Shown piece by piece: positions 61,666 to 64,000 of a stretch of 64,000 nt of DNA. The stretch is from Tanytarsus gracilentus (lineage: Eukaryota; Arthropoda; Insecta; Diptera; Chironomidae): positions 3,534,001 through 3,598,000 of the forward strand of contig JAXRKN010000043.1 in NCBI GenBank assembly GCA_038502055.1, in the 5' to 3' direction. The notes under the pieces are model-generated. The model was not told the DNA's origin and made no database searches. It saw only the letters and a list, made by a program, of their open reading frames with translations. Within the stretch, counting starts at the first letter, position 1. Each line of letters opens with the position of its first letter. A program made the translations under genes and the position numbers.

Positions 61666-64000
61666 TATAAATGTGAGCGCACACACACGATGATGTGTTT
61701 TCTCTTGATTACACGCGTCTGTTTCGAAAGGTAGGATTTCATTCGCGCTTGATTTCAGATAAGAGCTCTTTAATTCCCTCGCCTCTTTCCATTTCATCTC
61801 AATCTTTGAATTCTCTTGATCGACTTTGGTGGCGATGCCAATCAATTTAAGTCACACACGATTTCCAACGCACATACATAACTAAATATTATTGTTGTCG
61901 AAAGGAATATGGAGAAGAGCATATATAAGAGAAATAAAATTCCAATCGGCACCAGATAATCACCGACACACCTCGGAATAAGAAGCAAGAAAGCATGCGA
62001 GAGAGAGAGAGGCACCAAAATACCAGATCATTTCGAGTCATTAATTTTCATTTCACATGAGAGATGGTGGATTAATGATGAAGAAGAGGATGAACAGAAA
62101 ATTATTAGCTGCTCTCATGAGCACATTCACACTCATTCTCGACTCATGTCGCGTTTTTTTATAAATAAATATATTTTCATCATGAATATTTTGACAAGAT
62201 AGTTTAAAAGTTATTAAAAACATTTTTATAAAAGAGACGAAGCGACACACAAGCGTCATAAATATTGCCACGCTAAAGAATCTCTGAGTGACTTCCTTTC
62301 AGCTATAAAATATATATATATTTATAATTTTTCCTCTTTCATTTTATTAATAATGATGTGCGAAAAGTTCTTCATGCTTGATACAAATCTTTTAATGTAG
62401 AATTAAAAAAAATATATTTAGGGTAAAAAATTAATTTTTATTGAATTTTTTAATTTACTCCCTTAATAACAAAAAAGTATCAGGCGTGATCGCTAAAATT
62501 GCGCCACTTAACACCTTTCAGAAAATAAAAATTTCCTCTTTTCGTTTATAAAAAAATATTTACACATGCCAGTGATGATGCGCTCGTAATAAATTTTTTT
62601 TAGTGGGGAGGGGGCGATGGGAGAAAATGATTATGATCACACACTAAATGAAATGTGTGAGAAATATTGAAAATGTGTATGATATATTAAAAATAGAATT
62701 AACTTCGGTGGCGCACATCAGGCCTAAAGTGATGGTGTAAATTGCTCGAAAATAAATTATGAAAGAGAAACGAATTTTTTTTAAAAATCATCCAATTTAT
62801 TTGAGAAAAGAAAAAAACGACATGAGCATGAGACAGAAAATGAAAACTTTTTTTTTCTCATCAAATTTTTATATTTATGAATAAGGAATATTCGGCTGCC
62901 TTGTTTCAAATGAATATATACAAAACATGTGATGATATGAAGCCAAAAAGAGATAAATGAAAATAAGATTGCGGTAGAAGGCGAATTTGAGTGTGAGATA
63001 ATTAGGGAAGAACGAACCGTCAGAGGAGGGCGTGGAAGATTTTTTTTTGCTACAGCTCACACAAAATCTCTTACATCATCAATTATGGAAAACATGAGAA
63101 AAATATTTAATTATGTCAAGAGTGAAACGCCCTTCGTGTCTATCACTGATTTTTTTTGTATTTATGCTATAAAATATGAAAAGATTTTATTGCCAAAAAA
63201 TTTTGTATAGGAAGAGTTTTAAAGCATGTGAAATTGAAAATTGCTGTGGATTCAATAAAGATAAAAGGTTTAAAAAATCGATGATGGATGTTTTGTGAAC
63301 TTTCTTCTGTGTGCGGAGCTAAAGAACAAGCATGGGAGTTATTTGTTGGGATTGTAACACTTTACAAAATATTAAATTTTTTAATGAGTTTAAAACTTTA
63401 CAATGATCTTTCTAAAATTTTTAGTTCTTTTAAAATAAAATGATGACATTCACCCCAAACACCATCCCTAACTTGAGAATGAAAAAATCCAAGAAAACCC
63501 AAATGATGAGGAGGAGGAAAATTTGTTATTTAATTTTTCGCTCTTGCTGCGGTTTTTCGTTGAATATATTTATCTTTATACCAGCCCCAACAACAGCATC
63601 ACAAAGAACCTCTGTAGTCATAAATTGAATGTAATTTTCAATCTTCTCACATGCCGGGTTAATGTGGTTTTTGGAGGCAGCGCGAGCTTGTATGTGGAAC
63701 TAGTTTTTGATGTTCTTTTTCGTGTGTGTGCGCCTCACAAAAACCGCAGCGAGAGCATTAAAAAATCCGACAAACGACATGAAAAATTCATCATCGATAT
63801 ATATTTTTTTCGGCCTGTATCGCGCGCTGTATCTTATAATGTTTTTATCCTTTTGAAGCTGTACTGTGTATACAGTCGGGGAGATCTTCCAACTTCTTTC
63901 AAATCCATTAATGTTTGTTTTAAACAAATCATAAAAATGCTGTTTATACAAGTCGTTCTTCTTATTCAATTTTACAACTCTTTCCTCTCGCTCACTTTAC

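Larger units (their letters stand above)
55604..64000 (+). other. Large first intron of the groucho-like gene (runs off the window)
   Basis: 8.4 kb without any convincing coding exon on either strand. It is AT-rich and full of short homopolymer and GA/TG tracts. The only clear structured block is at 60.8-61.7 kb (listed separately). Long first introns of developmental regulators often carry enhancers, but I recognise no specific site. If the first-exon call is wrong, this is intergenic DNA. Confidence 0.5.

Noticed and set aside
63700..63969. 89-residue minus-strand open frame near the right edge
   Set aside because: Lys/Asn/Phe-rich random-like sequence with no recognisable motif or splice context.
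1..64000. tRNA, rRNA or other structured RNA genes
   Set aside because: I looked for B-box-like GGTTCGAATCC cores and cloverleaf arms and found none that I would support by eye; a covariance-model scan would be needed to exclude them.

Overview
The window is AT-rich eukaryotic DNA from an insect, most likely a lower (nematoceran-grade) dipteran. It has short GT-AG introns (mostly 50-70 bp), closely packed genes on both strands, and strong similarity to insect or metazoan single-copy genes. The organism is inferred from gene content and structure, not from any database match. I rebuilt the gene models by hand from splice sites. Almost every model closes as a single phase-consistent frame of family-typical length.

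Layout, left to right. 1-0.83 kb: the 5' coding exons of a claudin-like four-pass membrane protein (minus strand) that runs off the left edge. 1.78-7.05 kb: a 1,649-aa zinc-finger plus WD-type protein, probably the TFIIIC110/GTF3C2 subunit. 7.5-26.9 kb: the main gene of the window, a 15-exon, 5,646-aa KMT2C/D-type H3K4 methyltransferase on the minus strand. It holds in one frame what Drosophila splits into Lpt (PHD fingers, HMG box) and trr (FYRN/FYRC, SET). 27.3-30.3 kb: divergently paired Fip1 (polyadenylation) and Rcd-1/CNOT9 (CCR4-NOT). 30.5-32.5 kb: a secreted Gly/Met-rich protein of unknown function. 33.3-35.3 kb: adenosine kinase and prefoldin 6, tail to tail.

36.6-46.6 kb is the accessory-looking part. 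Two short-chain dehydrogenase (SDR) paralogues sit on opposite strands about 6 kb apart. Between them lie a small C2H2 zinc-finger gene, a near-perfect 47-bp-arm foldback, a G-quadruplex motif, two short perfect hairpins and a tandem array of a ~162-bp repeat. The left SDR gene has four microexons (15, 12, 21 and 8 nt) and one GC-AG intron.

47-54.5 kb is again compact housekeeping sequence: Lkb1 kinase, AP-3 mu (carmine), Exo70 (divergent from AP-3 mu) and an XPG-like/FAM120-type protein (tail to tail with Exo70). From about 54.5 kb on there is a long 5' region and a 14-residue first coding exon beginning MYPTAGPQRHPTS, which I read as groucho (TLE family). It is followed by a large intron that reaches the right edge and carries a repeat-rich block at 60.8-61.7 kb.

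The genes cover chromatin activation, Pol III initiation, mRNA 3'-end formation and deadenylation, purine salvage, tubulin/actin folding, polarity signalling and vesicle traffic. They do not form one pathway; several pairs share short bidirectional promoters or convergent 3' ends.
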